DNA of 18,799 nucleotides from assembly GCA_028706735.1 (NCBI GenBank), contig JAQTVS010000014.1:1-18799 (forward strand), written 5' to 3'. Under the pieces are notes generated by a model. It was not told the origin of the DNA, searched no databases, and worked only from the letters and a program-made list of their open reading frames with translations. Below, in pieces: positions 1-8,784 of this stretch. The DNA is from Thiomonas sp. Lineage in GTDB: Bacteria > Pseudomonadota > Gammaproteobacteria > Burkholderiales > Burkholderiaceae_C. Each line of letters starts with the position of its first letter. Positions within the stretch are counted from its first letter, which is position 1. The translations under genes were made by a program, and so were the position numbers.

Positions 1-767
1 CCGGTCTGCGAGGCGATGGCCGTGTTCATCCCGATGACTTCGCCCCGCGCGTTGACGAGCGGCCCGCCGGAGTTGCCGGGATTGATGGCGGCGTCCGTCT
101 GGATGAAGTCGGTGATGGCGTAGTCGTTGGTGTTGATGCCGGCGAGGCCGCGGCCCTTGGCGCTCACGATGCCGGCCGTCACGGTGAAGTCGAGGCCGAG
201 CGGATTGCCGATCGCCAGCACCCACTCGCCGATCTTCAGCGTCTCGTCGTTGCCGAACGGAATCGCCGTGAAGTTGCGGCCTTCGATCTTGAGCACGGCG
301 ACGTCGGTGGACGGGTCGCGCCCGATGATCCGCGCGTCGAACACGCGGCGATCCTGCATCGCGACGCGCACGCGGTCAGCGCCTTCGACCACGTGGTTGT
401 TGGTGAGGATGTAGCCATCCGGGCTGACGATCACGCCCGAACCCAGTCCCACTGTGGGTTGGCGATTGTTTTGAAACTGGCGCCGCCACGGGTCGAGTTC
501 CGGCACGCGGCGAGGAGCCTTGGACGTGGTGATGGACACCACCGCGGGCATGGCCTTGAGCGCAGCCGCGCTGTAGCCGCCCGGTGCGGCCTGCAAGGCG
601 CTGGCGGCGGGCGCGTCCTGCACTGTGACCACGGTGGGCTTGCCCGCCGCCACGGATGCGGGGGGGCCAAATTGCACCCATTCCGGCTTGAGGGTGGAGA
701 CGACGAACAGCGCGGCGAGCACAATCGTCACAGTCTGGGAAAATAGAAGCCAGAGGCGTCGCATCAT
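1..767 (-). CDS. HtrA/DegS-like trypsin-type serine protease (3' part cut off by window edge)
   Basis: This is a periplasmic protease of the HtrA/Deg family, which degrades or senses misfolded envelope proteins. About 255 residues are visible. Residues 6-25 form a hydrophobic N-terminal segment without an obvious cleavage site, so it is probably a membrane anchor as in DegS. The trypsin-like domain follows, with the full catalytic triad: His125 (NNHVVEG), Asp155 (STDVAVLK) and Ser233 (GNSGGPL). The reading frame runs off the left edge, so any PDZ domain is outside the window. Two ATG codons in a row open the frame at 767 and 764, and either could be the start. Only 58 bp separate it from the divergent nif3 gene. 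The triad makes the family certain; whether it is closer to DegS or to DegP/DegQ cannot be decided without the C-terminus. Confidence 0.9.
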   Translation of the reverse strand, partial: MMRRLWLLFSQTVTIVLAALFVVSTLKPEWVQFGPPASVAAGKPTVVTVQDAPAASALQAAPGGYSAAALKAMPAVVSITTSKAPRRVPELDPWRRQFQNNRQPTVGLGSGVIVSPDGYILTNNHVVEGADRVRVAMQDRRVFDARIIGRDPSTDVAVLKIEGRNFTAIPFGNDETLKIGEWVLAIGNPLGLDFTVTAGIVSAKGRGLAGINTNDYAITDFIQTDAAINPGNSGGPLVNARGEVIGMNTAIASQT

Positions 768-825
768 TTTGGAACCGAGTGGGAGTTCCCCACATGGCGG
801 CGCGTCCTCACGCTTCAAGGCCACC

Positions 826-1569
826 ATGCACAGAGAGCATTTGCAGGGCGAAATCGATGTCTTGCTCGATTGCGCGCGATTTACTGATTATTGTCCAAAC
901 GGGCTGCAGGTTGAGGGCCGTGACGACATCCGGCGCATCGTCACCGGCGTGACGGCCAGCCTGGCATTGATCGAGCGCGCCATTGCGCTGCGGGCGGACG
1001 CCATTCTTGTGCATCACGGCTATTTCTGGCGCGGTGAAGACCCGCGTGTCATCCGCCAGAAGCGCAAGCGGCTTGGTCTGCTGCTGACGGCGGACATCAA
1101 TCTGTTTGCCTATCATCTGCCGCTCGATGCGCATTGCGAACTGGGCAACAACGTCATGCTCGCCAAGCGGCTGGGCTGGTCGGTGCAAGGGCGTTTTGGC
1201 AAGCAGCAACTCGGCTATCTGGGCAATGCCCCGCAGGGGACCGTGGGCGATCTGACGCTGGCGGTTGCGCGTGGTCTTGGACGTGCTCCGCTGGTGGTGG
1301 GCGATGCCGATGCGCCGGTTGGCACCCTGGCCTGGTGCACAGGAGGCGCGCAAGACTGGATCGAAGACGCCTGGGCCGCAGGGGCAAAGACCTTTGTCAG
1401 CGGCGAAATTTCCGAGCCCACAGCGCATTTCGCGCGTGAAATGGGCATCACCTATCTGGCCTGCGGCCACCATGCCACCGAGCGCGACGGTATCCGCGCG
1501 TTGGGTGACCATCTGGCAGCACACTATGGACTCGAACATGTCTTCGTCGACCTTGACAACCCCGCTTGA
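826..1569 (+). CDS. Nif3-like dinuclear metal-centre protein (YbgI family)
   Basis: This 247-residue protein belongs to the NIF3/YbgI family. These proteins form hexameric toroids with a two-metal site and are often annotated as GTP cyclohydrolase I type 2-like, but their real reaction is unsettled. The metal ligands sit at the same numbers as in E. coli YbgI: His63-His64 (VHHGYFW), Asp101 (LPLDAH), His215 and Glu219 (CGHHATE). Length also matches YbgI. The ATG at 826 was chosen because the protein then begins at the usual family N-terminus. The open frame extends further upstream, but that part lies antisense to the protease gene and does not look like the family. The gene overlaps pdxA by 32 bp, suggesting co-transcription and coupled translation. 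Confidence 0.93.
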   Translation: MHREHLQGEIDVLLDCARFTDYCPNGLQVEGRDDIRRIVTGVTASLALIERAIALRADAILVHHGYFWRGEDPRVIRQKRKRLGLLLTADINLFAYHLPLDAHCELGNNVMLAKRLGWSVQGRFGKQQLGYLGNAPQGTVGDLTLAVARGLGRAPLVVGDADAPVGTLAWCTGGAQDWIEDAWAAGAKTFVSGEISEPTAHFAREMGITYLACGHHATERDGIRALGDHLAAHYGLEHVFVDLDNPA

Positions 1570-2614
1570 CTCCCCTGGCGCGCTTCCCATTGCGATCACC
1601 CTGGGCGATGCCTGCGGCATCGGCCCGGAGATCATCGTGCGGGCCTTTGCAAGCGGCGAGGCGAACGACTGCGTCGTCTACGGAGACGCGGCCTGGCTGG
1701 CGCGCACAGCCCGGGCGATGCGGTTTGCGCCGCAGAGCGGCGGCCCGGTGATTGTGGAACTCGGCGCATTGGCGGAGTGGCGCGATGCGCCCAAAGGCGC
1801 GATGCCCGTGCTTCCCGTCGTGCAACTTCCGGCCGATCTGCCCTTGGGCCAGGTCGATGCGCGTGCGGGTGCGGCGGCGTTTGCCTGCATTGAGGCCGCG
1901 GCCAACGACGCGCTCGCTGGCCGCGTGGGAGCGGTTGTGACCGCCCCGATTCACAAGGCCGCGCTGCATGCTGCGGGCGTGGAGTTTCCAGGCCATACGG
2001 AAATCCTGCAGCACATCGCAGGGGGCGCGCCGGTGCGCATGATGCTGGCCAACGCGCAGCTCAAAACCGTTCTGGTGACGGTGCACATGGCGCTGCGCCA
2101 GGCCATCGATGCGGTGACAACGGACGCCGTGCTGCAAACCCTGCGCATCGCGCATCAGGCTGCAAATGCCTGGGGCCTGGCCCGGGCGCGCATTGCAGTG
2201 GCTGGGCTTAATCCCCATGCCGGGGAAGACGGATTGTTCGGGGACGAAGAGGCGCGCATCATCGCCCCGGCCATCGCGCAGGCCCGCCGTGAAGGCATTG
2301 ATGCCAGCGGCCCCTATCCGCCGGATACGGTATTCATGCGCGCCCGCCATGACCCGCCAGCGCACCCAGGCGCATTCGATATTGTGGTGGCCATGTACCA
2401 CGACCAGGGCTTGATTCCGGTGAAGTATCTGGGGGTGGAACAGGGCGTCAATGTGACACTGGGCCTGCCCTTTGTCCGAACCAGCCCCGATCACGGCACC
2501 GCGTTCGACATCGCGGGCAAGGATCAGGCCGATCCGTCCAGCCTCATTGCCGCCATCCGCATGGCGCGGCAACTGGCCGCGCAGTCAGCACCCGCCTTAC
2601 AGCCCAACGCCTAA
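1538..2614 (+). CDS. pdxA: 4-hydroxythreonine-4-phosphate dehydrogenase PdxA
   Basis: PdxA oxidises 4-phosphohydroxy-L-threonine with NAD, and the product decarboxylates; this feeds the DXP-dependent pyridoxal phosphate pathway. The 358-residue product has the family signatures: an N-terminal [40 protein letters not shown] and [14 protein letters not shown]. The three metal-binding histidines are His183 (VTVHMAL), His227 (NPHAGE) and His288 (MYHDQG). The gene starts inside the end of nif3, in another frame. ATG 1538 has a weak GGA about 7 bases upstream; an in-frame ATG at 1526 would add four residues. The protein is slightly longer than the usual ~330 residues because of its N-terminal tail. 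Its 3' end overlaps the convergent DUF4404 gene by 18 bp. Confidence 0.95.
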   Translation: MSSSTLTTPLDSPGALPIAITLGDACGIGPEIIVRAFASGEANDCVVYGDAAWLARTARAMRFAPQSGGPVIVELGALAEWRDAPKGAMPVLPVVQLPADLPLGQVDARAGAAAFACIEAAANDALAGRVGAVVTAPIHKAALHAAGVEFPGHTEILQHIAGGAPVRMMLANAQLKTVLVTVHMALRQAIDAVTTDAVLQTLRIAHQAANAWGLARARIAVAGLNPHAGEDGLFGDEEARIIAPAIAQARREGIDASGPYPPDTVFMRARHDPPAHPGAFDIVVAMYHDQGLIPVKYLGVEQGVNVTLGLPFVRTSPDHGTAFDIAGKDQADPSSLIAAIRMARQLAAQSAPALQPNA

Positions 2615-2875
2615 TAGCAGGCTGCGCAGCTCGCGCAGCGCGAGGTCGATATTGGGGTGCTCGGCGGCAAAGCGCGTTGCCAGGGTTTGCGCCTGCTCAG
2701 CCAGATCCCCTGTTTCCGGCGCAATGGCGCTTTCGGTTTGCTTGCGCTCCAGTGCGGTTTGAATGTCCTGATCCAGCGTTTGCAGCAAGGTCTTGAGCTC
2801 TGGATCGAGCTGGGGCTGAGACTGCAGCACGGTGTGCAGGCGTTGCAGGGTGTCGCGGATTTGAGTGTCTGACAT
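2597..2875 (-). CDS. DUF4404 family protein
   Basis: This encodes a 92-residue soluble, charged and probably helical protein resembling the DUF4404 family (N-terminal IRDTLQRLH, C-terminal FAAEHPNIDLALRELRSLL). No function is established for the family. No signal peptide or membrane segment is visible. The ATG at 2875 is preferred because the conserved sequence begins MSDTQIRDTL; the frame stays open further upstream without family similarity. It is the last gene of the minus-strand run after ubiB and the aldo/keto reductase, 66 bp downstream of the latter, so it may be read through from that operon. Its stop lies within the 3' end of convergent pdxA. Confidence 0.75.
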   Translation of the reverse strand: MSDTQIRDTLQRLHTVLQSQPQLDPELKTLLQTLDQDIQTALERKQTESAIAPETGDLAEQAQTLATRFAAEHPNIDLALRELRSLLLGVGL

Positions 2876-2941
2876 GGTGAGGTCAATAGCGGGGAACGAA
2901 GGCATTGTGCCGAGGTGAAAGACACGCGGCAAGTGCTTGGG

Positions 2942-3808
2942 TCAAATCATGGAAAGGCTGTGTTTGCGGCGTGGCGGCGGGAAGGCGGCGTCGAGAAGAG
3001 CGCAGTCCGCAGCGCTGAGTTGGCGCTGCGTGGCCGCCAGATTGTCCCGCAGATGGTCGCTGCGCACCGCCTTGGGGATGGCAATGACATCGGGTTGGCG
3101 CAGCACCCAGGCAAGCGCGACTTGCGCAGCGCTCACGCCCAGCTTGAGGGCAATTTCTTGCACTGCCGCATGCCCGCTGAGCGCGCCCTGATCGATCGGG
3201 CTGTAGGCCATGAGCGGCAGGCGTCGGCTAGCTTGCCAGGGCAGCAGATCGAACTCGATGCCGCGGGCGCTCAGGCTGTAGTACACCTGATTTGCCGCAC
3301 AGTGCGAACCGCCGGGCAGGGCGTCGAGTTCTTCCATGTCGTCCACGTCAAAATTGCTGACGCCCCAATGGCGGATCAAGCCGCGGGACTGCAGCCGGGT
3401 GAAGCCGTCGAGCGTCTGCGCCAGCGGATATTCGCCACGCCAGTGCAGCAGATAGAGGTCGATGGTGTCCAGCTTCAAGCGGCGCAGGCTGCGTTCGCAA
3501 GCGTCGATCACGCCTTGGGTGGAGGCATGGTGCGGATACACCTTGCTGACAATGGTGAGGTCTTCACGGCGCGACTCTCCCGCAGCAAACGCCTGCTGAA
3601 GCGCGATGCCCAGCATGGTCTCCGCACCGCCTTCACCATACATTTCTGCCGTATCGATGAGTCGGTAGCCCAGGCGCAGCGCTTCGCGGATGGCGCGTAT
3701 TTCTGCGTTGCGCTGGTCGGCGCGCTCGCCCATGCGCCAGGTGCCCAAGCCGAGTGCGGGAATGGGCGTGCCGTCTGGCAAGTTGCGCAGCAATGCGGGA
3801 GTGGTCAT
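2942..3808 (-). CDS. Aldo/keto reductase
   Basis: This is a 288-residue NAD(P)H-dependent oxidoreductase with the aldo/keto reductase (beta/alpha)8 fold. The catalytic tetrad is complete: Asp52 and Tyr57 (IDTAEMYG), Lys89 (IVSKVYP) and His122 (YLLHWRG). The family's cofactor-side motifs GVSNFD and AIPKAVRSDHLRDN are also present. Substrate cannot be told from the sequence; small aldehydes or 2,5-diketo-D-gluconate-type substrates are typical of this branch. The ATG at 3808 gives the standard N-terminus; an upstream extension in the open frame overlaps ubiB and is not family-like. It follows ubiB by 22 bp on the same strand and is probably co-transcribed, but nothing in the sequence ties it to ubiquinone synthesis. 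Confidence 0.92.
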   Translation of the reverse strand: MTTPALLRNLPDGTPIPALGLGTWRMGERADQRNAEIRAIREALRLGYRLIDTAEMYGEGGAETMLGIALQQAFAAGESRREDLTIVSKVYPHHASTQGVIDACERSLRRLKLDTIDLYLLHWRGEYPLAQTLDGFTRLQSRGLIRHWGVSNFDVDDMEELDALPGGSHCAANQVYYSLSARGIEFDLLPWQASRRLPLMAYSPIDQGALSGHAAVQEIALKLGVSAAQVALAWVLRQPDVIAIPKAVRSDHLRDNLAATQRQLSAADCALLDAAFPPPRRKHSLSMI

Positions 3809-3830
3809 GGCAGTCAGGGGGGCAGGCGGT

Positions 3831-5402
3831 TCAGAATAACCAGTGCAGCCAGCGGCTGTCCACGGCGCCGAGCAACAGCACGGCAGCGATGAAGCCGACG
3901 ACAAACGCCATCAGGATTTGCAGGAGCTGATTTGTGCGCCGCTGTTCCTGCAGCAATTCGCGCAGCAGCGGGTCGTCGCGCTTTTCGTGCGCCTGCAGCG
4001 CTTGATGCAGCAAGCGTGGAATTTCCGGCAGGTACTGCGCGTAGCGGGTCGATTCGTTCTTGAGCTTGTCGCGGAATGCAGGCCAGCCGACCTGGCTCTT
4101 CATCCATTTTTCGAGAAAGGGCTGGGCGGTCGTCCAGAGATCGAGTTCCGGGTCCAGCTCGCGGCCTAGGCCTTCAATGTTCAGCAGGGTCTTTTGCAAC
4201 AGCACGAGCTGAGGCTGGATTTCCACCTTGAAGCGGCGCGACACCTGGAACAGCCGCATCAACACCTGCCCGAGCGAGATGTCCTTCAGCGGCCGGGCGA
4301 ATTGCGGCTCGCACACGCTGCGCACGGCGGCTTCGAGCTCATCGATGCGCACATCCGCAGGCACCCAGCCGGACTCGACATGCAACTCGGCAACACGCTT
4401 GTAATCACGGCGGAAAAACGCGATGAAATTTTGCGCGAGATAGTCTTTGTCAAAGTCGGACAGCGTGCCGACGATGCCGAAATCCAGAGCGATGTAGCGG
4501 CCGAATGTTTCGGGCTGCAGGCTGACCATGATGTTGCCGGGGTGCATGTCGGCATGGAAAAAACCATCGCGAAAGACCTGTGTGAAAAAAATATCCACGC
4601 CGGCTTTGGCGAGTTGCTTGAAATCAACGCCAGCCGCGCGTAGCGCCTCAATGCGACCGATCGGCACCCCGTACATGCGCTGCATCACAATGACGTCAGT
4701 GCGGCACAACTCCCAGTACATCTCGGGAATCAGAATCAGATCAAGCGACGCCATATTGCGGCGGAGTTGCGTGCCGTTGGCAGCTTCGCGCACCAGATCG
4801 AGTTCGTCGTGCAGATAGTTGTCGAATTCAGCAACCACTTCGCGCGGTTTGAGCCGCTTGCCTTCGCTCCACAGCTTGTCTACCAGGGCGGCCATGGTGT
4901 GCATCAACGCGAGGTCTTCTTCAATGACCTTGTGCATGCCGGGGCGCAACACCTTGACAGCCACTTCGGCGCCCCCCTGGGCTGCTGGCAGCGTGGCGAA
5001 GTGCACTTGCGCGATGGACGCGCTGGCCACAGGCTTGCGCTCGAACGTGGCGAACAGCACCCCGATCGGCTTGCCGAACGCTCGCTCGATGATCGCCACG
5101 GCCAGGTCTGAGTCGAACGGCGGCACGTTGTCCTGCAATTTGGCGAGTTCGTCAGCAATGTCCGTGGGCATCAGGTCGCGGCGCGTGGATAGCACCTGGC
5201 CAAATTTGACAAAAATCGGGCCGAGGCTTTCCAGTGCCAGACGCAGGCGCTCGCCGCGCGGTGCGCTCAGCGAACGACCCAGGGTGAGCACACGGCTGAG
5301 GCGGCGCAGCCAGGGATGTCGGAAGCCGGAGAGCGCGATTTCATCTAGGCCATAGCGCAGGATGACGGAAAAAATCTTGAGGAGGCGGAGCAAGCGTCGC
5401 AT
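3831..5402 (-). CDS. ubiB: Ubiquinone biosynthesis protein UbiB (atypical kinase/ATPase)
   Basis: UbiB is a member of the ABC1/ADCK/UbiB atypical kinase family, a membrane-associated ATPase needed for ubiquinone synthesis. The 523-residue product shows the family's KxGQ motif at residues 66-69 ([15 protein letters not shown]), an alanine- and glycine-containing nucleotide loop followed by the lysine motif VAVKVLRPG, the catalytic [11 protein letters not shown] and the metal-binding LDFGIVG. The C-terminus has the expected hydrophobic membrane segments (around [15 protein letters not shown]). ATG 5402 begins the canonical [12 protein letters not shown]-terminus; a long upstream in-frame extension runs antisense-like through ubiJ and is rejected. 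It starts 7 bp after the ubiJ stop, so ubiJ-ubiB are certainly one operon. Confidence 0.96.
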   Translation of the reverse strand: MRRLLRLLKIFSVILRYGLDEIALSGFRHPWLRRLSRVLTLGRSLSAPRGERLRLALESLGPIFVKFGQVLSTRRDLMPTDIADELAKLQDNVPPFDSDLAVAIIERAFGKPIGVLFATFERKPVASASIAQVHFATLPAAQGGAEVAVKVLRPGMHKVIEEDLALMHTMAALVDKLWSEGKRLKPREVVAEFDNYLHDELDLVREAANGTQLRRNMASLDLILIPEMYWELCRTDVIVMQRMYGVPIGRIEALRAAGVDFKQLAKAGVDIFFTQVFRDGFFHADMHPGNIMVSLQPETFGRYIALDFGIVGTLSDFDKDYLAQNFIAFFRRDYKRVAELHVESGWVPADVRIDELEAAVRSVCEPQFARPLKDISLGQVLMRLFQVSRRFKVEIQPQLVLLQKTLLNIEGLGRELDPELDLWTTAQPFLEKWMKSQVGWPAFRDKLKNESTRYAQYLPEIPRLLHQALQAHEKRDDPLLRELLQEQRRTNQLLQILMAFVVGFIAAVLLLGAVDSRWLHWLF

Positions 5403-5409
5403 TGGGCGC

Positions 5410-6069
5410 TCAGCGCTTGTCGGCGCCAATTTGCTTGTGCAGCAGCGCGATGCGCTTTTCCAGCCGGGCGGCGCGATCCCGCAGATCGCGCACCGCATCT
5501 TGCTGTTGCGCCAGCTCGTTGCGGCTGACCAGCGCCCGTGGGTTGGAGGCAAACCAATCGCGCACACGCTCGTGGCTGCGTTCCCATGCCAGTTTGCCTT
5601 GCGCGATGGCGGTTTGCCCCGCATGCGCGAGACGATGCGCGGGAATGTCGCCAATGAACTGCGCCAAGTCGTCTTCCGCGTCCCAGCGCACATGCGCCAT
5701 CAGCCAGGAGAGTGTCTGGGCCAGTTCGGCGTCACCGCGTACTCGCGTACCGCTCACGCCCAGTGGCGCACGCTTGGCAACAGCGTCGCGCAAGGCGTCG
5801 ATGTCGAGTGTGATGTGCAGATGGGCATCGTCTGTGGCCAGTGAGCTGTCCTGCGGGGTGCGCAGCAAGCCGTCCGGGCCGATTTCCCACGGCAGATCCG
5901 CGCCGAGTGCACTCAAGACGAGGGATTTTCCCGCGTGCGCGCGCAGCTTACCCAGCGCGCGCGGATCGGTGGTGAGCAGATGGTTGACCGCAGGCAAAAC
6001 GAGGGACTGGAGCCTGCGGGCGATTGGCGTGTCAGCGGAAATCAACTGCTGTAAGTCGGGAATGTGCAT
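5410..6069 (-). CDS. ubiJ: Ubiquinone biosynthesis accessory factor UbiJ (SCP2 domain)
   Basis: This 219-residue protein matches the UbiJ/YigP pattern. The N-terminal half has a sterol-carrier-protein-2-like domain (roughly residues 25-130) that binds ubiquinone intermediates. The C-terminus is a charged coiled coil (about residues 175-215, with repeating Leu/Ala and Arg/Asp/Glu). In E. coli, UbiJ together with UbiK scaffolds the soluble ubiquinone-synthesis complex. Its position directly before ubiB supports the call. Overall sequence conservation in this family is low, so the assignment rests on architecture and context. The gene begins after the terminator downstream of the Tim44 gene, so it probably has its own promoter in 6070-6180, though I see no clear one. 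Confidence 0.85.
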   Translation of the reverse strand: MHIPDLQQLISADTPIARRLQSLVLPAVNHLLTTDPRALGKLRAHAGKSLVLSALGADLPWEIGPDGLLRTPQDSSLATDDAHLHITLDIDALRDAVAKRAPLGVSGTRVRGDAELAQTLSWLMAHVRWDAEDDLAQFIGDIPAHRLAHAGQTAIAQGKLAWERSHERVRDWFASNPRALVSRNELAQQQDAVRDLRDRAARLEKRIALLHKQIGADKR

Positions 6070-6182
6070 GGGCGGATTGAATGGCTAGCGCATTCTAGGA
6101 GCCAGCCTCCCGATGAATGCGACGCAGCGCAAAAGGCCCGCGAAAAATGGCAGAGGACACTGCGGAGACCGTGCCAAATGAA

Positions 6183-6215
6183 AAACGCCGCAGCGCTTGC
6201 GCGGCTGCGGCGTTT
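6183..6215 (-). terminator. Rho-independent terminator after the Tim44-domain gene
   Basis: The 11-bp perfect stem (6183-6193 with 6205-6215) has an 11-base loop and is followed, on the minus strand, by a run of five T (6181-6185, overlapping the stem base). It lies 20 bp beyond the Tim44 gene stop and upstream of ubiJ. It should separate the DUF971-ubiE-Tim44 transcript from the ubiJ-ubiB transcript. The T-rich other arm means it may also work weakly in the opposite direction. Confidence 0.85.
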
Positions 6216-6234
6216 GAAGAGCGACTCTGATAAA

Positions 6235-7137
6235 TCAGTTCAGTTGCTGGATGCCAGCAAGCTGCCAGCCGCCGGACCCATTGCGCGGCTTGATCAGGTT
6301 CCACACCTCCCGCACCGGGCTGGCGCCCCCCCAGGTCTCTTCGCGTACCAGACCAGAGAACTCTACGCTGGCCACATACTCGGCCGGGGTTTCTTCCAGG
6401 TCGAGCAGCGAGGCTTCGAGCGTGACGATTTCCGTCTTGTTGGGCGTCATGCCGCGTTGCTGCAATTCGGCGGACAGGGCCTCGAACATCTCGCTGGTGG
6501 TGAAGGTCTTCAGGCTGTTCAGGTCGGCAGCATCCCAGGCCTGTTGCAGGCGGGTGTAATGCTGCTTGGCGCTGGCCAGAAATCCATCACGATCGAAATC
6601 GGCAGGAATGCGGGACGCACCAGACGGTTGCGCAGCGGCATTCGGGGACCATTGCGGCGGCAAGTGGGTTTCGACTCCGAGCGGCGCCTGCGAATAGCCT
6701 TGCGACGGCCCGCCTGCATATTGCATGGGCGAAGCGGCTTTGGACGCAGATTTGCGGCGGAGCAGATTGAAAACCCAGAAAGCGGCCAGCGCGAGCAGGC
6801 CGATCATCAGCGCAGAGCCGAGGAAGGAACCCAGCGCTCCGCCAAAGCCCAGCGCGTGGAACAACGCCGCCAGCCCGAGGCCAGCTGCCAGCCCGCCCAA
6901 AATGCCGCCCCAGCGGCTGGGCTGTTTGGCGGGCGGCGTGGCCGCTGCCTGCTGGCGTGTGGCGGCTGGTGCAGCCTGTTGTGGCGGCGCCGCTTCGCGC
7001 TGTGTCACTGTGTTGCTCTGGCGGCCTAGGCTCTTGCCGCCGCCCATGCGTTTGGCGTGCGCGTCCATCGCGCCCAGAGCAAGGGTCAGCATCAGGCCCA
7101 AGGCGAGAACACTGCGGAGCAAACCAGTCGTTTTCAT
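6235..7137 (-). CDS. Tim44-like domain membrane protein
   Basis: This is a 300-residue membrane protein. Residues 1-28 look like a signal peptide (basic start, hydrophobic core, AHA cleavage motif). A low-complexity Gln/Ala/Pro-rich stretch follows at about 40-72. Then come two Gly/Ala-rich hydrophobic segments at about 77-97 and 104-126. A C-terminal Tim44-like domain (about 180-299) begins near FDRDGFLASAKQHYTRLQ and ends with WNLIKPRNGSGGWQLAGIQQ. Bacterial Tim44-domain proteins are common but their role is unknown; the mitochondrial namesake is an import-motor anchor. It follows ubiE by 86 bp on the same strand and is closed by a terminator. The linkage to ubiE is common in Burkholderiales, as I recall, and does not by itself show a role in quinone synthesis. 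Confidence 0.88.
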   Translation of the reverse strand: MKTTGLLRSVLALGLMLTLALGAMDAHAKRMGGGKSLGRQSNTVTQREAAPPQQAAPAATRQQAAATPPAKQPSRWGGILGGLAAGLGLAALFHALGFGGALGSFLGSALMIGLLALAAFWVFNLLRRKSASKAASPMQYAGGPSQGYSQAPLGVETHLPPQWSPNAAAQPSGASRIPADFDRDGFLASAKQHYTRLQQAWDAADLNSLKTFTTSEMFEALSAELQQRGMTPNKTEIVTLEASLLDLEETPAEYVASVEFSGLVREETWGGASPVREVWNLIKPRNGSGGWQLAGIQQLN

Positions 7138-7223
7138 GCGGAATCCAGAAAGTGGAATGAAGGTGACATTTTGTTACGGATCGGACAAAAAAGTTCAACC
7201 CATGGATTTTGCGTTGCGTCAGA

Positions 7224-7973
7224 TCAAAATTTTTGCCCGATGTGCAGGGCAACGATGCCTGCTGTCAGGTTGTGCCAATCGACGTGGCCAAACCCGGCTT
7301 CGCGCATCATCTGCGCAAGCGTTGCCTGATCGGGGTGCATGCGGATGGATTCGGCAAGGTACTGATAGCTGTGCGCATCGCCTGCAACCATTTTTCCCAG
7401 ACGCGGCAGAACCTGGAAGGAATACAGGTCGTAGGCGCCGCGCAGCGGCTCCCAGGGCTTGGAAAACTCGAGCACCAGCAGCTTTCCGCCGGGTTTGAGC
7501 ACGCGCTGCATTTCGCGCAAGGCGACGTCTTTGTGCGTCATGTTGCGCAAGCCGAATGCAACGCTCACCAAGTCGAACTCGGCGTCGGGAAACGGCAGCT
7601 TTTCCGCGTCGCACAGAACTGTCGGCACCAGCACGCCAGCGTCGATAAGGCGGTCACGCCCGGCGCGCAGCATGGCGCCGTTGATGTCGCTCATCACCAC
7701 CATGCCGGTGGGGCCCGCCTTGCGGGCGAATGCGCGCGACAGATCGCCAGTGCCGGCCGCAACGTCGAGCACACGGTCGCCGGGCCGCACTCCGGCGATG
7801 GCGACCGTGAAAGCCTTCCAGACGCGGTGCATGCCGACGCTCATCAGGTCGTTCATCACGTCATAGCGCGGGGCGACGGAGTCGAAGACGCCGCGCACGC
7901 GCGCAGCCTTTTCCTCTTCGGCAACCTGCTGATAGCCGAAATGCGTGCTTGCTGATTGGCTGGTGTCGGACAT
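7224..7973 (-). CDS. ubiE: Demethylubiquinone/demethylmenaquinone C-methyltransferase UbiE
   Basis: UbiE is the S-adenosylmethionine-dependent C-methyltransferase of ubiquinone (and, in organisms that make it, menaquinone) synthesis. The 249-residue product has the UbiE N-terminus ([30 protein letters not shown]), SAM-binding motif I at residues 68-79 ([12 protein letters not shown]), the post-motif AFGLRNM and the C-terminal [13 protein letters not shown]. Length is standard. ATG 7973 begins the family N-terminus; an in-frame ATG at 7997 would add eight atypical residues overlapping the DUF971 stop. It lies 8 bp after the DUF971 gene, so the two are one operon. Confidence 0.97.
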   Translation of the reverse strand: MSDTSQSASTHFGYQQVAEEEKAARVRGVFDSVAPRYDVMNDLMSVGMHRVWKAFTVAIAGVRPGDRVLDVAAGTGDLSRAFARKAGPTGMVVMSDINGAMLRAGRDRLIDAGVLVPTVLCDAEKLPFPDAEFDLVSVAFGLRNMTHKDVALREMQRVLKPGGKLLVLEFSKPWEPLRGAYDLYSFQVLPRLGKMVAGDAHSYQYLAESIRMHPDQATLAQMMREAGFGHVDWHNLTAGIVALHIGQKF

Positions 7974-7981
7974 GGCGTAGT

Positions 7982-8401
7982 TCAGTGTGAGGAGCATTGA
8001 TGCGCGCCGGATGCGGCAGCCGGCATGGGGGTATCGCGGTTCGCTCCGGCGGCCTGGAGGCGGGCCATGTAATCCGCCCAGAGGGCGTCTTGATTCTGCC
8101 CAAGGAAATGCAGATAGTCCCAGCCGTAGATTCCGCTGTCATGGCCGTCAGAGAAACTCGGCTGGATGGCGTAGTTGCCGACCTGCATCACGCTGACAAT
8201 TTCCACTTCGCGCTTGCCCGATTGCAAGGTTTCTTGTCCCGGCCCATGTCCGCGGACCTCGGCAGACGGCGAATAGACCCGTAGCAATTCATAGGGCAGG
8301 CGGTACTGCGTGCCATCGTCATAGCGCAGTTCAAGCACACGCGAGAGTTTGTGCAAAATAATGGACTGGGGCCAGTCGGTACGCGGAGTGGGGGATGACA
8401 T
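7982..8401 (-). CDS. DUF971 domain protein (gamma-butyrobetaine hydroxylase-like N-terminal domain)
   Basis: The 139-residue protein has the DUF971 fold signature: [53 protein letters not shown] and the W-x-Y-L pattern that follows. The domain occurs alone in bacteria and at the N-terminus of eukaryotic gamma-butyrobetaine/trimethyllysine hydroxylases, where it binds zinc; its bacterial role is not settled, although some members are linked to iron-sulfur cluster handling. ATG 8401 gives the standard start; upstream in-frame codons run into the terminator hairpin and are not part of the gene. It is the first gene of the DUF971-ubiE-Tim44 operon. Confidence 0.92.
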   Translation of the reverse strand: MSSPTPRTDWPQSIILHKLSRVLELRYDDGTQYRLPYELLRVYSPSAEVRGHGPGQETLQSGKREVEIVSVMQVGNYAIQPSFSDGHDSGIYGWDYLHFLGQNQDALWADYMARLQAAGANRDTPMPAAASGAHQCSSH

Positions 8402-8476
8402 GCTGAAGCCGGAGCGAGAACTTGCTGTATTGTCTCTCACCTGCCCGGTGATCGCTATGAATGCGAAAAATGGACG

Positions 8477-8507
8477 AAAAAAAACCCAGGTCGATAGTGA
8501 CCTGGGT
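8477..8507 (-). terminator. Rho-independent terminator upstream of the DUF971 operon
   Basis: A perfect 9-bp GC-rich stem (8484-8492 with 8499-8507, loop GATAGT) is followed on the minus strand by eight T (8477-8484). It ends whatever minus-strand transcript comes from the 8510-8785 region or from DUF3579. It also insulates the DUF971-ubiE operon, whose promoter must lie between 8401 and about 8477. Confidence 0.9.
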
Positions 8508-8604
8508 GAATTGCACACTCCCTGAAAGAGCCAGTAAAGGCTCGGACATGATTTGATACAAATTGAGACGATTTGTCCAGAAAATTTTTTATCCGACTTG
8601 GAAA

Positions 8605-8775
8605 GGCGGGGATTGGTCCACCGCGGGCCAAGCGGACTGTGGGTGCAGGTTCTGCCAAGACGCGCAGATTCAATGAAAATGCCCGCTTGCAGCGGACATT
8701 TTCATTGCGCCTTCCTCTTCAAGTCAGGGCAATTTGGGCGGGCTTGGTGCGCCGTCAACCACCGGAACGTCAACG
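8605..8775 (-). ncRNA. Structured RNA candidate, 6S-like architecture
   Basis: No credible protein gene occupies 8508-8784. A closing stem (8615-8633 with 8742-8760) pairs at about 15 of 19 positions. Inside it are single-stranded stretches of about 35-38 bases on each side, then a terminal arm with a perfect 10-bp stem (8672-8681 with 8697-8706) continued by four GC pairs across one mismatch. A long rod with a large central bubble and a size near 170 nt is the architecture of 6S RNA, the RNA polymerase-binding regulator. The minus strand pairs slightly better (two G-U wobbles where the plus strand has C-A mismatches), but the strand is not secure. I cannot align it to a family, so the 6S idea is inference from shape. 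Confidence 0.4.
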
Positions 8776-8784
8776 GCCGCCTGT

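Noticed and set aside
625..825. N-terminal extension of the nif3 reading frame
   Set aside because: The extension is antisense to the 5' end of the HtrA-like protease gene and is not NIF3-like; starting at 826 places all metal ligands at the YbgI numbers.
1448..2572. Long minus-strand open frame (374 codons) opposite pdxA
   Set aside because: It is the shadow of a GC-rich gene; the plus strand is clearly PdxA and the antisense protein is His/Arg-rich without a fold.
2915..3892. Long plus-strand frame (325 codons) opposite the aldo/keto reductase
   Set aside because: Antisense shadow; the minus strand has a complete catalytic tetrad.
5403..5693. 97-residue N-terminal extension of ubiB
   Set aside because: It runs through the ubiJ gene in another frame and is not UbiB-like; the canonical N-terminus begins at 5402.
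7209..7955. Plus-strand frame of 248 codons opposite ubiE
   Set aside because: Antisense shadow of an unmistakable UbiE.
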